Assembly (NCBI GenBank): GCA_023614405.1
Contig: CM042686.1
Coordinates: 352,478,329-352,542,328, forward strand
Direction of reading: 5' to 3'
DNA from: Avena insularis
Lineage: Eukaryota; Streptophyta; Magnoliopsida; Poales; Poaceae
DNA: 64,000 nucleotides
This document shows, piece after piece, positions 33,381-44,533 of this stretch (the first letter of the stretch is position 1; every line of letters starts with the position of its first letter). The notes under the pieces were generated by a model. The model searched no databases, was not told the origin of the DNA, and was given only the letters and a program-made list of their open reading frames with translations. The position numbers and the translations under genes are program-made.

Positions 33381-35580
33381 TTGCTTATTGCTTATCCTCA
33401 AGCAATTCAGTTGAAAACTGAGTGCAATAAAAGAACTTTCATGAACACATTTGCTTTATATGATGTAAATATTCTCAGCAATGTGATCAACTTCTTAGAC
33501 AATCCATAATAAAGAGTATGCAACCGAGTCTACTTAATAGTCATTGCAAGCTATGAAGAGATTCCAACACAAGAATAATAAGTAGCACGAAGCACGAACA
33601 TAAGCAACATTACAATGCTCATAAAAAAGGTATGATAGAGTGGTATCTCGCTTGCCTTTAATGATGAATGTCAAGGCACCTCTGAAGTTCAAGTGATGAC
33701 TAGAAGTAAAGATATCAAGGATACAAGCATCAAAGTCATAACACAAATAATCAAGTATTGGAACAAACACAAAGAATGAAAACTATGCTCTCAAGAAGGT
33801 GCTCAAAGAATATGTGGAGACTCAACAAGTAGAAGAAAAAGGTTTTGAATAATTTTGAAAGGCTTCCAAATGCTGAAAGTATGGTACTCGTTAGCTTTGA
33901 GCTCTCATTCCCCTATCATAAGCATCTTAAATGTGGTTAAGGTGAAAGTGACACAACTAAGAAGATATGCTTGACAAGTTATAAATCGAAGTCTCATGCC
34001 CCTTACTTACGAAGACCGATCCTCATGCTACTCAACTTCAGTCACAGGTAAGCTCTTGTCATTGTAGGTATATATGTATCATAGAGTACCGCCAACGGGG
34101 TACCCCTTGCACATGACACGGGAGCTATCCCATAATCAAAATACAAGGCAAGCAGACAATGAGCATCTCGGCGATCTTTTTATTTACTATGTGCATAGAT
34201 TTTTATTGAGGATGCTTCATAGAATGCTCATGATGGTTATGCTGCAAGTTTCCACCATGATTAGGCATGGCTTAGGCTAGCGGCCCAGGCGTTTCTCTAA
34301 CATACATACAAACTCCATGATCTTACAAGTTCCACTTTTATTTCACACCGCCGAGATCCATAAGCAAAAGAACATGATATCAACTAGGTACAAAGTACCA
34401 ATGAAGTGTTGAAAGCGGTCCCCATGATACATGGTTCTGCTAACTTCAACTCATAAAGCGCAAGCATATGCACAACAAAGAAGGATGCAATGGTTCAGGT
34501 TTATTAAGTGCAAGAAAATAAAGTGTGCCATCAAGTTCGTGAGAGCTTTACTAACTAACTTTCTCATAACAAGCAAACATTTTATTCGGAAGAAAGCAAG
34601 GCATATTGATTATGCACGAAAGTAGCAAATGATGCTAATGGGTAGGTATGGTGGACACTTTGGAAATATTTGGTTTAGGGAGTTGGAAACTTGAGTAAAA
34701 CACTCAGTGGAAGTGAAGGCTAGCAATAGTAAGGGAGCGACAAATGAGAGAGCAATAGCTGTCATTATCATGCTTGCAACAAAACAGGACTACTCATGGC
34801 ATGAAAGTGATTCAAGATCCTCAAGGCAAAATAATTCATCGAGGCTTAACTGATTATTACAGTCATGAGCATGCGTGAGCATGTGCCAAGTCAATCAAAT
34901 GAAACATTCAGAGGAGGATACCACGGTGTTATACCAATATATGAATAGAGTAATGCAAGCAAACATTCATGAGACATGCTACAAACTATTAGCGAGCTGG
35001 AGCTAATCATACGAAAGCAAGAAGTCGATTTGGCTTATTTCAGGTACTTTTGGAGGGCAAGCATCCAAAGAAAACATACACTCTACATGAACGGACTAAA
35101 CAAGCTCACAATGATGAGTATATGTACAAAAATGAAGACAAATAGAGTTCTTTACCAGCCTCTTACCACGCCTCAAGTTGTCATTAATCCTCATTATTGC
35201 TCTTCACTTGTGTGGCTTGAATAATAATATGAAACCAATAATCCACTGAGAACTGCCGAACCCTGTAGCAACTTGCAAAAACCAAAGAAGAACAACAAAT
35301 ATATTTGGTGTTTTCGATTTTTAAACAAGAACCAAAAGAGAAAAACAAGCAAAGCAAAATCTTTTGGGTTTTTCGAATAGTTCAAACAAAGCAAAAAGGG
35401 AAAAGCAAACCAAGGAAAAAAGAAGAAGCAAACCAAAGAGAAACAACAAAAATATTTTTGGTCTTTTTGTGTTTTTAGAAAGCAAAAGCAAAGAAGAACA
35501 AAAACAAAAAGATAACGAAAACATGAATATACAAAGTACCGACGCAACATGATATGGACATGAGTGCGGTGTTGGCGTAC
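33381..35580 (-). other. A2 3' noncoding region
   Basis: 2.2 kb between the ATHILA ORF and the polypurine tract, without a credible gene. Its part 33,780-34,700 is clearly related to 41,727-42,760 in Athila-1, although no frame is shared. Bases 35,235-35,520 are a purine-rich (plus strand) tract of AAAGCAAA/AAGAAG-type imperfect repeats. Frames there on the minus strand give Phe/Leu-rich peptides by composition. Confidence 0.7.
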
Positions 35581-35594
35581 CTCCCCCCAAGCTT
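35581..35594 (-). promoter_or_regulatory. Second, internal polypurine-like box of A2
   Basis: Minus strand AAGCTTGGGGGGAG is identical over 13 bases to the real tract at 33,368-33,380. It lies 2.2 kb upstream, just after the end of the ATHILA ORF and next to the small hairpin TAGGC-TTTT-GGCCTA. Athila-1 has a weaker CAAGCTTGGGGATG at about 43,386-43,400. Confidence 0.6.
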
Positions 35595-35616
35595 AGGCTT
35601 TTGGCCTAAGTGGGTA

Positions 35617-36728
35617 TCAGTCCATGTACGAATAGGGGTTCCAAGCGGGCGGATCTTGATACGAATGGTCGTAGCTGGGCCCATGAGAAGAAGAGGAAGC
35701 TCCCCAATCATAAGCGGGCTGCTGATATGAAGACTCTCCCTCATTCGAGGGCTGGACCGAATCATCCGTGATCTTCGTTCTAGTGTCCTCCTCATGTTTG
35801 GAGAGCTCTCCCAAGTACATGTCAAGCTCCTCCTCAGTGAGGGACCATCCTTTCCTGTTATCAAGGTTAAACAAAACAGGTGCAGGCAAAAGAACAACAC
35901 GCTCGGACTTGATCTTTCTCCAACCAGCTTTGAGAAAGGTTATTTCATAAGATAAGTCACTCAAATTAGCCCACGAGGAAATAAATTTATGCTGTATCAT
36001 GGAATTAAAATCAAGCCTCTCCATGGGGAACTGTAGGTCTAGATGATGAGGCACTAAACCATGCAATGCTAGCAAACGAGAAGCAATGAGGCCTCCACAA
36101 ATTCCACCTTTCTCGCAGTTAGCGGAAAGACGGAAAGCTATCAAAGCACCCAAGTTGTAAGACCTATCTCGTCTAAGAGCAGCAGAGATAAATGCTAAAT
36201 CAAACGAAGATAACTTAATGGCAGTTTTCCTAGCAAGAACACACTTGGCAATAAAGTAGGCAAAGTAGCGAATGGAGGGAAGATGAATGTTACGGATTTT
36301 TCCACTCTCCTTCGAGAAGCTACTCCCTTGAAAAATTTCTGCATATAAATCCATGAGTGATTCTGGTCTCTCTTTAATCTTCCTACATGATCCCCATTGA
36401 GGTACCTTAATAGCTGCACAAAAATCATCAAGAGAAAGGTTGACAGCAATATTGTAAATTTTGTAATGACCATGGGGTTAGGCAAAGAGTGACTAAATTG
36501 GAAATCCTGCACCACAGACATGGTTAGCTTCACAAATTGACAAGGTTCATCTTCCAAAAAGTGCTCTAACCCTGCATTAGAAACCAAAGTGTGGAAATCT
36601 TGTAGAATTCCTGCAGCTCTCATGAACTCAGGGCATGGATAAATGGAGGGAAAAACTTCCTCCTCCCGGTGGACCTTCATGACCTCAGGCACCCAAAGCT
36701 CATGTTGGTTTAGGTGGTGTTCACTCAT
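35617..36728 (-). pseudogene. ATHILA ORF (ORF-1 family) of A2
   Basis: Two overlapping frames form it: 36,728-36,195 (MSEHHLNQHELWVPEV) and 36,354-35,617 (MDLYAEIFQGSSF); a frameshift between them lies near 36,430-36,470. The layout (an AGIL-x-DF-type start, a middle block with AFRLSANCEKGGICGGLIAS, a Tyr/Ser/Pro-rich tail ending SYMD) resembles the extra ORF of plant Athila elements, normally located after integrase and described as ATHILA ORF-1 or env-like. No signal peptide or transmembrane segment is evident in this frame, so an envelope role is not supported by the sequence. Its role in the element is unknown. It directly follows an LTR-like segment, which could be its promoter. Confidence 0.75.
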
Positions 36729-37579
36729 CTTCTATTCTAAAATTTAAACACCTATTAAACAAGTGATTCAAAAGTAAATATAATGAAGGACTCTACTCAT
36801 AGGGACTTGCAAGAGGCCTAAACATGCATAAAAACTATATCTCTAAGCATCAAACAAGCTTACAAGCTCTCATAACCAGTCACCTACAGCAGCAGAATAC
36901 TCAACATATAATCCACTAAACATAAATCTACTTGGACAAGGGGAGAGTCACATACCAAGGAACAATTGCTCCAAATTTCAGCAAGAAAGATGGGCTGAGC
37001 AAGCAGATCGAAGAAATCGAGAGCAAGCGCAGAAAGAACGTGCTTTTGAGCTATGAACTGGAGCTTACTTGGGAGAGAGAAGAAAGTGGCAGGTGAGAGA
37101 GGTAATGGGGGGCCATGGGTGGCCCACACCAGGGCATGGCGCCACCCAGGGCTAGCCGCGCCACCACATGGTGTGCCTGCCTGGTGGGCCCCCTGGTACC
37201 TACCAGGTACTCCTCTGCCCCTTTTTTCACGTAAAAATTTAATATGAATTTTCTGGAATTTTTTGAGACACTTTATTTTTGGGCTTTTTTCAGAAATAGA
37301 AGAATGATTTTTCTGACAGACAGAATTTTTTTTCTTTTGGAAACATGATGCAAGGACAAAACAAGGCTAGAACTACAGAAGTTCTAGCATGCAAACAAAC
37401 TAAAAACACAAATAAAACTAAACGAGAGCAAAAACTAAAATGCAAAAGATAGAAATAAACAGAGATAATCATAATGAAAACATTTTTTTGTTCAATGTAA
37501 TCCTTTTGTTAGCAAGGTTGATCAAGTCTTGCTACCAAAACAATTGCATATGAGACAAAACTTTGTACTACACTAATGA
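36729..37579 (-). other. A2 internal segment with LTR-like sequence
   Basis: No gene. Bases about 37,080-37,330 (plus strand) carry GGTGGCCCACACC, a CCTGGTGGGCCCCCTGG block and then TTTTCTGGAATTTTTTGAGA. This is the same succession as the A2 LTR at about 33,060-33,240, in the same orientation. It sits where RT to integrase should be, upstream of the ATHILA ORF. No TATA box is clear. Confidence 0.5.
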
Positions 37580-38233
37580 TTATGTTACCTCAACCTTGAT
37601 AGCAATGGTCCCAATCATAATAGTTTCAAAATTTTCTTTTGGTATGGGACAATATATTTCTCCAACTTGAATGCCTTCAACATGTTCAATTGAATTCAAG
37701 CCATAAGTCCTTTCAATATTCTTGGGGAAATAGACAGTATGTTCCTTGTCATTAACATTGAAGGTCACCTTTCCTTGATTACAATTAATAACAGCTCCTG
37801 CAGTATTAAGAAAAGGTCTCCCAAGAATAATAGACATATTATCATCTTCAGGCATTTCAAGCACAACAAAATCAGTTAATATCAAGCAATTGTGAGCCAC
37901 CTGAACAGGTACATCCTCACATATACCCACAGGAATAGTGGTAGATTTATCAGCCATTTGCAAAGATATATCAGTTGGTATCAATTTTTCAAGATGAAGC
38001 CTCTTATAGAGAGAGAAAGGCATAACACTAACTCCAGCTCCCAAATCACACAAATCAGTTCTAACATAACTTTTCTTAATAGAGCAAGGGATAGTTGGAA
38101 TCCCTGGGTCTCCAAGTTTCGTAGGAACCTTACCATTGAAAGAATAATTAGCAAGCAAAGTAGAGATTTCTTCATTAGGGATCTTCCTTTTATTCGAGAC
38201 AATGCCCTTCATATACTTTAAGTAAGGAGGCAA
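37580..38233 (-). pseudogene. A2 protease (Athila retropepsin)
   Basis: Open over 217 codons from 38,233 to 37,580. The active-site segment reads LCDLGAGVSVMPFSLY, where Athila proteases usually have D-L-G-(A/S)-S; the flap-side motif IILGRPFLNTAGAVI is intact. The frame is in the gag-protease fusion style of Athila. RT does not follow. It may still fold, but the Ser-to-Gly change at the active site makes activity uncertain. Confidence 0.82.
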
Positions 38234-40254
38234 TTAAATAGCATTAGTCAAAGGAATTTGCAAGAATAAAGGCTTCATCCACTCACAAAACTTATTATAG
38301 TGTTCATCTTCCTTTGACTTGTGTTTCTTATCAGGGAACGACATAGGTTTTTGGACCCAAGGTTCTCTTTCACTACCATGTTTCTTAGCAATAAAATCTT
38401 CTTTGGTGTATTTAGTAGTCTTAGTGTGGTTTTCAGGTCCTTCTTCAACTTTTTCTTCATTAGGCACTTCATTTTCTTCATTACCACTTTCAGTTTCAGC
38501 ATCAGAGATAGATATACTATTAGGATCTATAGCAGGTTCAGAGGGTTCTACAATAGTTTTATGTTTCTTTTTCCTTTTATTACGAGTAGAACCACTATTT
38601 TCAGCTTATTGAGAATCCTGCTCAATTCTTTTGGGATGCCCCTCAGGATATAGAGGATCCTGGGTAGCAGCACCACTTCTAGTTCTAATTTCATAAGCAT
38701 GTTTTTCTTTAGCAACATTAACTAGCAAGTCATTTTGCACTTTAACAAGTTGATCTATTTGAGTTTGAACCATTTGAAAGTGTTTAACAATCATTTTAAC
38801 ATCATTGGAGGTTCTTTCCACAATATCTTTCCACTCAACAATAGCTCTAGTGTTTTCCATTAGATGATTTTGCACCCTTTTATTAAAGTTATCTTGCTTA
38901 ACAATAAAGATATCAAATTCTTCTAAGCATTGATCAGGAGGTTTCAAGTAAGGGATATCACCTTCATCAAAGTGTTGGAGAGAGTGTACCTCAATAGTGG
39001 GTGAGTAGGGAATAGGCTTACATAATTCTTCTATAGGGGGTAAATTCTTGACATCTGCAGCTTTAATTCCCTTCTCCTTAAGACATTTCTTAGCTTCCTT
39101 CATCACTTCATCATTTAATTCAATAACTCCCCTCTTCTTTGATGTTGGAATAGGCACAAGAATAGATGGTTCAGGTACAATTACTTAAGGTATAACTTGT
39201 TTAGGAGGAGTCCAATCTTCATAATCCTTGCTTATTTTAGCCATTAAATCCCCAGCTTCCTTCGGAGTCCTATTCCTGAAAACATAATCAGCACAACTAT
39301 CTAGGTATGTCCTAGATTCTTCGGTTTGTCCATTATAAATATATCAAGAAGCTCATTCTTAGGTAATGGACTTTCAGCCTGTGCATGAATCAGAGCACAA
39401 AACCTCGCCCAAGATTCGGGCAATACCTCTTTTTCTCCTTGTTTAAAATCAAAAAGTTCCTGCAAAATAGCATGTCTAGCACTGGGAGGAAAATATTTCT
39501 ACAGGAAAGTACTAATCAAGCACTCAGGGATATCAATAGATCCATGAGGTCAATTACTAAACCAAGTTTTAGCTTCTCCTTGTAGTGAAAAAGGAAAAAT
39601 CATAGCAACAAAGTAAGTACGCATCTTAATATCATCAGAAAACAAACCACTCATGGTAGAAAGTTCATTCATATGTGCTACCGCACTTTCATTCTTAGTC
39701 CTACAAAAAGGTTCTTTCTCGACAATAGCTATGTAAGATAGATCAAGAGAGAAATCATAATCTTCATCTATAATGTTTATGGGAGAAGCAACAAACTTAG
39801 CAGCAGGAGATAATTTGGGTCTAATAGTACGCCTCTCAAGGAGACTCTTAGCAGCGCTCCTATCATGGGTGTTCTTACATTCTTTAATAAACTCATCGGT
39901 CATCTCAACATAATCTTCTTCAATATCATAACTCTCACTAAACTCAGGTGAGCTAACAGGTGTGGTAGTGCCTTCATTAGGAGTTTCGATATTTCCAGCT
40001 ATAGTTCTAGCAATCGTAGCATCTAGGAAAGGACCTAATGAACCACTCTTATCAAGCACAGTAGAAGCAGCATCATAAGCATCAGAAGTTTCAGATTCAG
40101 CAGTAGTAGCAGTGTGTGTAGCATGTGTATGTGGTGGTGTAACGAGCTTACTTATAACAGATGGTGAATCAAGAGCAGCAGAGGTGTTTAGAACCGTACC
40201 TCTTCTTGTAGTGGATGGTAAAATAGGAATCTTGCCATCACGAGACTTACCCAT
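38234..40254 (-). pseudogene. A2 gag
   Basis: The start at Met 40,254 (MGKSRDGKIPILPST) lies 61 bases after the primer site. The N-terminal Ser/Thr-rich segment leads to the Athila capsid motif FPFSLQGEAKTWF (about 39,560-39,600). Stops at 39,550 and around 39,500, a frameshift near 39,340 and another stop near 39,185 break it. A basic linker (38,606-39,157) has EIRTRSGAATQDPLYPEGHP. A stretch of charged repeats (38,234-38,600) runs towards protease. No CCHC knuckle is seen, as is common in Athila. Confidence 0.82.
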
Positions 40255-40314
40255 GATGGATGGATAGCAGCGAACAATAGAGAATCCAAGTGAACTTGAT
40301 AAATAAAGCTATGC

Positions 40315-40332
40315 TCCCCGGCAACGGCGCCA
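40315..40332 (-). promoter_or_regulatory. Primer binding site of A2, Asp type
   Basis: Minus strand TGGCGCCGTTGCCGGGGA, the tRNA-Asp-type site known from Athila elements, 11 bases from the LTR end. Confidence 0.9.
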
Positions 40333-40343
40333 GAAAATAGTCT

Positions 40344-41723
40344 TGGTGACCCACAAGTATAGGGGGTGTATCGCAGTATTTTCGAGGGAAGTGAAACCCA
40401 ATCTATTGATTCGACACAAGGGGAGCCAAAGAATATTTATAAGCCTTAACAACTGAGTTGTCAATTCAGCTGCACCTGGAAACAATCTTGCTCACAGCAG
40501 TTTATCAGTAGCAACAGTTTTTTAGTAGGAATAGTAACAGCAGCAGTAGTAAAGAAAAGACAGTAGTAACAAAAGCGAAGAATGGGATTCGAAAAGCGGT
40601 AGGCATAGGGATGGATGGATGGGCGTTGCATGGACAAGACAATTCACATAGCAATCAGAACATAGGGCAATTGCAGATAAATAAGATAAAGCATCCAAGT
40701 ACTAGACAATCCTAGGCATGTGTTCCATATATAGTCATACGTGCTCGCAATGAGAACTTGCACAACATCTTTTGTCCTGCCAGCCCGTTTGCAGCGGGGC
40801 CTCTAGGGAACTACTGGCAATTAAGGTGCTCCTTGTAATAGAGCACCGGAGCAAAGCATTAACACTCTGTGAACACATGTGATCCTCACATCAAAGCCTT
40901 TCCCTTCCGGTTATCCCGATTTCTGTCACTTCGAGGACATAGGTTCCGGACAACAACGTGTGTATACAACTTGTAGATAAGACCAAGAACAATACTATCA
41001 TGATGAATCAATAATACGTTCAGATCTAAAATCATTCCACTCGGGCCCTAGTGACAAGCATTAAGCACAACAAGTCGCAACAAAGTCATAAAGCACTAAT
41101 AAAAGATACTAAGCACCATGCCCTAATAATCTGATGCCATTACATGAATGATCTCATCCAATCCCTACCATCCCCATAGCCTACAGTGGGGGATTACTCA
41201 CTCATAGATGGGGGAAACATGGATGGTCGATGGAGAAGCGATGGTGATGATGCTGGCGATGATCTCCTCCAATTCCCCGTCCCCAGGTGCGAACCAGTGT
41301 CTGGTGCTGTTTCGTGGAATCTAGTGGTGGCGGCGGAGCGGAACTCCTTCTAGAAAAACGTCGAACCCCCGGGAGTTTTTAGGTCAGAAGGCTCCTTATA
41401 GGCGAAGAGAGAGACCGAGGGGGTGCCTAGGGGGCCCACACCACCCCTGGCGCGGCCTAGCCTGGCCCACGCCACCAGGTGGTGTGGCCACCCTGTGGCT
41501 CTTCTCATCTCGTATTCGCTCTGGAGTCTTCGGGTGAAATAGGATTTTTGGCATATTTTCCGGGATTTTTCCTGATAGTTGATTTTCTGCACAAAAAGTA
41601 GACACCAAGGCAATTCTGCTGAAAACAACGTCAGTTCGCATTAGTTGCATCCAAATCACACAAGTATAGAGGAGAAACAATAGCAAAAGTGTTCGGGAAA
41701 GTAGATACGTTTTGGACGTATCA
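40344..41723 (-). repeat. 5' LTR of A2, complete (1,380 bp)
   Basis: Plus view TGGTGACCCACAAG...GGACGTATCA. It is the reference copy for the split 3' LTR and has the single GAACT at 40,754-40,758 that became the element C target. A TATA-like box is at 41,394-41,402. Bases 41,724-41,728 (GAGAC) belong to the Athila-1 target. Confidence 0.92.
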
Positions 41724-44029
41724 GAGACTCAATATAATGGTGGAAGAAAGGCCTTCATAGAAGGAAGTAGGGATTCAAGTCTCATAAAGAGCTTCCAAAA
41801 ATTATGGTACTTATTAGCTTTTAGCTCTCATTGCCCCTATCATAAGCATCTTGAAGTGATTAAGGTTAAAGTGAACAAACTATGGTGTACATGCTTGACG
41901 AAGTATAAGTTAGAAATCCCATGTCCCTTGAATACGAGGGCCGCTCCTCATGCTACTCAAGTTTAGTCACCGGTAAGTTCTTGTCATCGTAAGTACATGT
42001 GTATCATAGAGAACAGCCAACGGGGTACCCCTTGCCCGATGATACGGAAGAATCCCCATATCAAAATGACAAGGCAAGCAGACAACGAGCATCTCAGCAA
42101 TCTTCTTATTTACCATGGGAATATGGTGCTTTTTTTCTCTCTTTCCTCTTTTCATAATCTCTATTTTTCTTTTCTCTTTTTTTCTCAATAGGACTCTTTT
42201 TTTATAAGAAGAATGCTTCATAGACAGCTCATTATGGTTACACTGCAGGTTTCCACCATGTCAGCATGGATTAGACCAGCAGCCCAAGCATTTCTCTAAC
42301 ACATATACATAACTCCATGAACTTACAAACTCCCCTTTCATTTCACACCGACGACATCCATAGACAAAAGACCATGATATCAACTACGTACAAGTACCAA
42401 GTGCAATGTTGAAAGTGTTCCCCATGACAGCATGGTTCTGGTAATTCCCAACAAATAAGTGCAAGCATATAGAACATTGACGACACAATGGTTCAAGTTT
42501 ATTAAGGGTAAGAAAAGTAAAGTGCGTCATCAAGTTCGTGAGATCTTTAATCACTAGTTTTCTCATAACAAGTTTAATTTGGAAGGTAAACAAAAACAAG
42601 AATATACTTGGAATAGCATAAGCTAGTAGGTAGGTATGGTGGACTCTTTGGAATAACTTGGTTTAGGGAGTTGGATGCATGCGTGGAACTCATACTTGGT
42701 TGTGGAGGCTAGCAAAAGACTGGGAGCGACAAACTAAGAGAGCAATAATGGCCATAATCATGCATAGCGACAAAACATCATTGATCAAAGCATAAGGTGA
42801 TACTATGAGTTGAAAACTAAAGGATCATAAAGGCTATGGTGACTTGAGATAGTCATAGCATGGTGTGAGCATGCGCCAAGTCAACCCAAATAAAGCATCA
42901 AAGGAGAATACCACTATACCATGCTTTAATATGCTAAAACAACGCATGATTCATCCAAGGCACATTAAGAAATCTCAATTGTTTATAACAAGTCATGCTA
43001 CAGCAAATAATACTAAGCATAAAGACAAAACAATATCAATCATGGCATGACAAAGCATAGGCCACAGTCGAAAACAAGCTCTCTTTACCACTTAAGAACT
43101 TTCCTACTCTTTTCCAAACCAAACCAAACTATTTGAAAACCAATGTCTGAAAGAGGGGGTCCAACCAATTTATTCAGCAAACTAAGCAAACAAAAGCAAA
43201 CGAAAAACCAAAACAAAAATGAAAAAGAAGACGCTCCAAGAACAACACAACTGTGCATGAAACAATAAAAATGAAGCGTTTGGAAGAAACCTGGATTTTT
43301 ATTGATGAAGAGGGGGATGCCTTGGGCATCCGCAAGCTTTGACGCTTGTACTTCTTGGATATTTATTCGAGTGACACGCGTGGCATCCCCAAGCTTGAGC
43401 TTTAGTCCATCTTTCATCTCATTACTCATTCCTTCCATAGACCTGAAATTTTTCTTTCATACAAAACTTCACACAATCTTTATTAGCAACATTAGTGCAC
43501 TTAAGATAATAAGTCTTAAGGTTCAGTTTTAACACCAAATAAACTTCCATTAGAACACTAGCTACTGTAGCACTTCCCTCAAAAAGCTCAATTCCCCAAA
43601 AGAACTCAAAAAGGAACCAACAAGAAGCAAATGCAGAAAATGGCAGAAATCTGTCAAAACAGACCAGCAGGTAAAGACGAATTGTTTCGAAGACCTTCTG
43701 TTGCTAAAATCAAAAAGTGTTGAACTAACGAAAGTTAGATAACAACCTTGGGCAGAAGCACAAAAATTCACGCCTCAAAAGGAAGTACAGAGATTTTACA
43801 CAAATTTGTACGGTGAAGCACAGAAATCTGTTTCAGGACAGCAACTTTCCAAATCATTACTTCTCTCTCATTGGAGGTTACTCTTGGCACAAAAAGCAAA
43901 TAAAAAGGATAAGGAGCGGTTATTACCTAAGTAATAACTTCCAAGACTCATCTAAAACTTTTGGATTATCTCGCAATAAGTACTTTTCTTTAACGCCTTT
44001 AAGTTAGGCATAAGAAGCAAGAAAAAGAA
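41724..44029 (-). other. Athila-1 3' noncoding region
   Basis: There is no credible coding sequence. Bases 41,727-42,760 match the A2 3' noncoding region (33,780-34,700). A pyrimidine-rich tract lies at about 42,125-42,200. Around 43,310-43,340 the hairpin GGATGCC-TTG-GGCATCC occurs, followed by the polypurine-like CAAGCTTGGGGATGCC (minus strand, about 43,386-43,401). The stretch 43,440-44,029 holds only short frames. RT through the ATHILA ORF has been deleted between this region and protease. Confidence 0.65.
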
Positions 44030-44527
44030 TCAAGTGTTCTCAAATGAAGAAGCATTAAAATAAAATTTTGTTTTCATATGAGAGGCAAAAGAAATCTTCT
44101 CTCTCTTCTTAGGGAAGTGTTCTATACCTTTCTTGAGTGAGAGTTGATATTTAATGGTGCCTTCTTTCATATCAATAATGGCACCAACAGTTCTAAGAAA
44201 AGGTCTTCCCAAAGTAATAGGACAAGAAGCATTGCATTCAACATCCAAAACATAGAAATCAACAGGGACATTGGCATTTTTAACCATAATAAGAACATCA
44301 TTAATACTCCCCATGAGTTTCTTTTTAGCATTATCATCAAGTGGGACATTTAAATAACAATCTTCAAGTGGAGGCAAATCAAGCATATCATAAATCCTTC
44401 TAGGCATAATAGAAACACTACTATCAAGATCACATAAAGTTTTGAAATCAAAGTCATTCACTTTCATATTAATGATGGGTTCCCAACCATCTTCTTGTTT
44501 TATAGGAATAGATGTTTTATGTTTCAT
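44030..44527 (-). pseudogene. Athila-1 protease
   Basis: 165 codons, in the same frame as gag but separated from it by a TAA at 44,534-44,536. The active-site segment reads LCDLDSSVSIMPRRIY, with Asp in place of the Gly after Asp-Leu, which should abolish activity. The second motif ITLGRPFLRTVGAII is intact. The change fits a G-to-A mutation. After it the element goes directly to noncoding sequence. Confidence 0.82.
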
Positions 44528-44533
44528 CGTTTC

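Larger units (their letters stand above)
32386..41723 (-). mobile_element. A2: non-autonomous Athila element with ATHILA ORF
   Basis: On the minus strand: 5' LTR (41,723-40,344), Asp-type primer site, gag and protease (40,254-37,580), ATHILA ORF (36,728-35,617), long 3' noncoding region, polypurine tract (33,380-33,367), 3' LTR (33,366-32,386 plus an inverted scrap at 30,320). RT, RNase H and integrase are missing between protease and the ATHILA ORF. It is inserted in the 3' noncoding region of Athila-1; GAGAC at 41,724 is one side of its target, and the other side was lost in the rearrangement. Confidence 0.87.

Noticed and set aside
35194..35590. Hydrophobic Phe/Leu-rich frame after the ATHILA ORF, possible envelope transmembrane part
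   Set aside because: Arises from a T-rich tract of AAAGCAAA-type repeats, open in two frames on that strand, with no signal or surface domain; composition explains it.
35617..36728. Calling the ATHILA ORF a true envelope gene
   Set aside because: No signal peptide, cleavage site or membrane span is visible; the env-like label in the literature rests on position.
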